The translations under genes were made by a program, and so were the position numbers. Source: Hymenoscyphus infarciens (taxonomy: Eukaryota > Ascomycota > Leotiomycetes > Helotiales > Helotiaceae). From it: a DNA stretch of 64,000 nt. Positions 63,180 through 64,000 of this stretch are shown piece by piece. The stretch covers positions 124,001 to 188,000 of the forward strand of contig LLCB01000067.1 in NCBI GenBank assembly GCA_001414345.1, read 5' to 3'. The notes under the pieces were generated by a model that saw only the letters and a program-made list of their open reading frames with translations, was not told where the DNA came from and did no database searches. Numbering within the stretch: the stretch's first letter is position 1; each line of letters begins with the position of its first letter.

Positions 63180-63969
63180 ATGGATTCCTTAATTTTTCTT
63201 CCCGTTCTCTTTCACGAAGGAGAAGAGGCGGAGGTCGAGGACATAATAGAAAATGGCGGCAAGGTCAAATTTGCTGTCAACGCCAGTTTCGTTGTCAATT
63301 TCTTCCTTTTCATCATTCAGATGTATGCTGCAATAAGTAATGGCTCTCTTTCGTTGTTTGCAACTGCTGCAGACGCTTTCGTAAGAATTCCCATATCAGC
63401 TGTCAATCTATCGATCCTGTAGCTAATACTTTTCAACCCTCTAGATGGAGCTTGTCAGTTCCATCGTCATGTTGGTTACATCTCGGTTGGCAGCCAAGCC
63501 AAATATACACAAATTCCCCGTTGTAAGTATCCCCGGCTGACTTGCTTCCAATATTCTTCTAACATATTTACCAGGGTCGTAAACGTGTTGAAACTATCGG
63601 AATTATTCTCTTCTGCACTTTGATGACAACTGTCTCTGTGGAGTTGATCATCGAATCAGCACGTTCTCTCGGCAAAGGTCCGTCTGATGCTGAAGAGTTA
63701 CCTCTCATTCCGCTTATCTTCGTATCAATAGCCAGTATGTATCGATCCCATCTCTCGTCACAATTACCCATCTGCCTTCTAGAAGCTTACCGTTATCAGT
63801 ATTCTCCAAGGGGTCTCTTTTCGTTTATAGCTTCCTTCTAAGGAAATACCCTGCAGCTCAGTTCTTCATGGTACAGACTGTTAGGTCAATTCACAGTAAA
63901 AGCATATTACCCTTGTTTAAAGTTGTAGGGATTTCTTACAGTTATAATAAACTTTTATCACCAAAATGA
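63180..63969 (+). pseudogene. Cation diffusion facilitator (CDF) transporter, interrupted by a repeat
   Basis: Exons 63180-63380, 63445-63522, 63575-63734 and 63800 to about 63872. CDF proteins export divalent metals (Mn, Zn, Fe) by proton exchange. Family sequence is clear: NGGKVKFAVNASFVVNFFLFIIQMYAA, SLFATAADAF-MELVSSIVMLVTSR (with the helix-II DxxxD-like metal site split by an intron), FPVGRKRVETIGIILF, and IFSKGSLFVYSFLLRKYPAAQFFMV. After FFMV, where the family continues with a DHRxD block, the sequence enters the dispersed repeat and the frame ends at 63969. The N-terminal cytosolic domain is also not visible. So this is probably a truncated remnant, though the window end hides what lies beyond. 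The start is provisional. Confidence 0.7.
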
Positions 63970-64000
63970 TAGTTTCAAGTGAGTTTGGGTTAGCGTAAAA
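63888..64000. repeat. Dispersed repeat, copy 2 (runs off the window)
   Basis: Matches 55700-55812 in the same orientation and replaces the expected continuation of the CDF gene. The right end is outside the window. Confidence 0.8.

Overview
The window is nuclear DNA of a filamentous ascomycete (Pezizomycotina; a Leotiomycete-like fungus is my best guess, not proven). Genes have short introns (about 46-140 bp, GT...AG, with CTAAC-type branch sites), both strands carry genes, and gene blocks alternate with AT-rich, ORF-free tracts that look like old repeats decayed by C-to-T mutation. I rebuilt gene models by joining open frames at splice sites that keep the frame and restore known family motifs. 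No RNA evidence was available.

Layout: atg22 (-) and MED14 (+) occupy 0.6-7.7 kb. An accessory block follows at 9.6-21.6 kb. It holds a StuA-like APSES regulator joined to a fungal C2H2-type module (-), interrupted by a 496-bp LTR-like element with a 5-bp target duplication. Divergent from it is a giant (about 2,270 aa) NLR-like gene (+) with nucleoside-phosphorylase, NACHT and ankyrin regions, followed by the LRR and PP2C-like regulatory part of a fungal adenylate cyclase without the cyclase catalytic domain. That chimera is the most striking thing in the window.

From 22 to 35 kb are a DUF1993 protein, a GAL80-like oxidoreductase, a secreted CREG-like protein, a DUF262 (GmrSD/ParB-like) protein, ipi1, a small membrane protein, and a Roadblock/LC7 dynein light-chain-like gene that overlaps it. 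From 35 to 38.9 kb there is an AT-rich repeat block and a small inverted-repeat element. A large conserved unknown gene sits at 38.9-42.0 kb, followed by 3.8 kb of microsatellites and AT-rich DNA.

From 45.8 to 61 kb are a membrane/coiled-coil protein, a PAP2 lipid phosphatase, MED7, a small secreted protein, a DUF7703-type membrane protein and a ZIP zinc transporter. The window ends in a cation diffusion facilitator gene whose frame runs into a dispersed repeat also present at 55.7 kb.

The housekeeping genes (autophagy, Mediator, ribosome assembly, dynein, metal and lipid transport) do not form one pathway. The accessory NLR/APSES pair and the mobile elements are the variable part of the locus.
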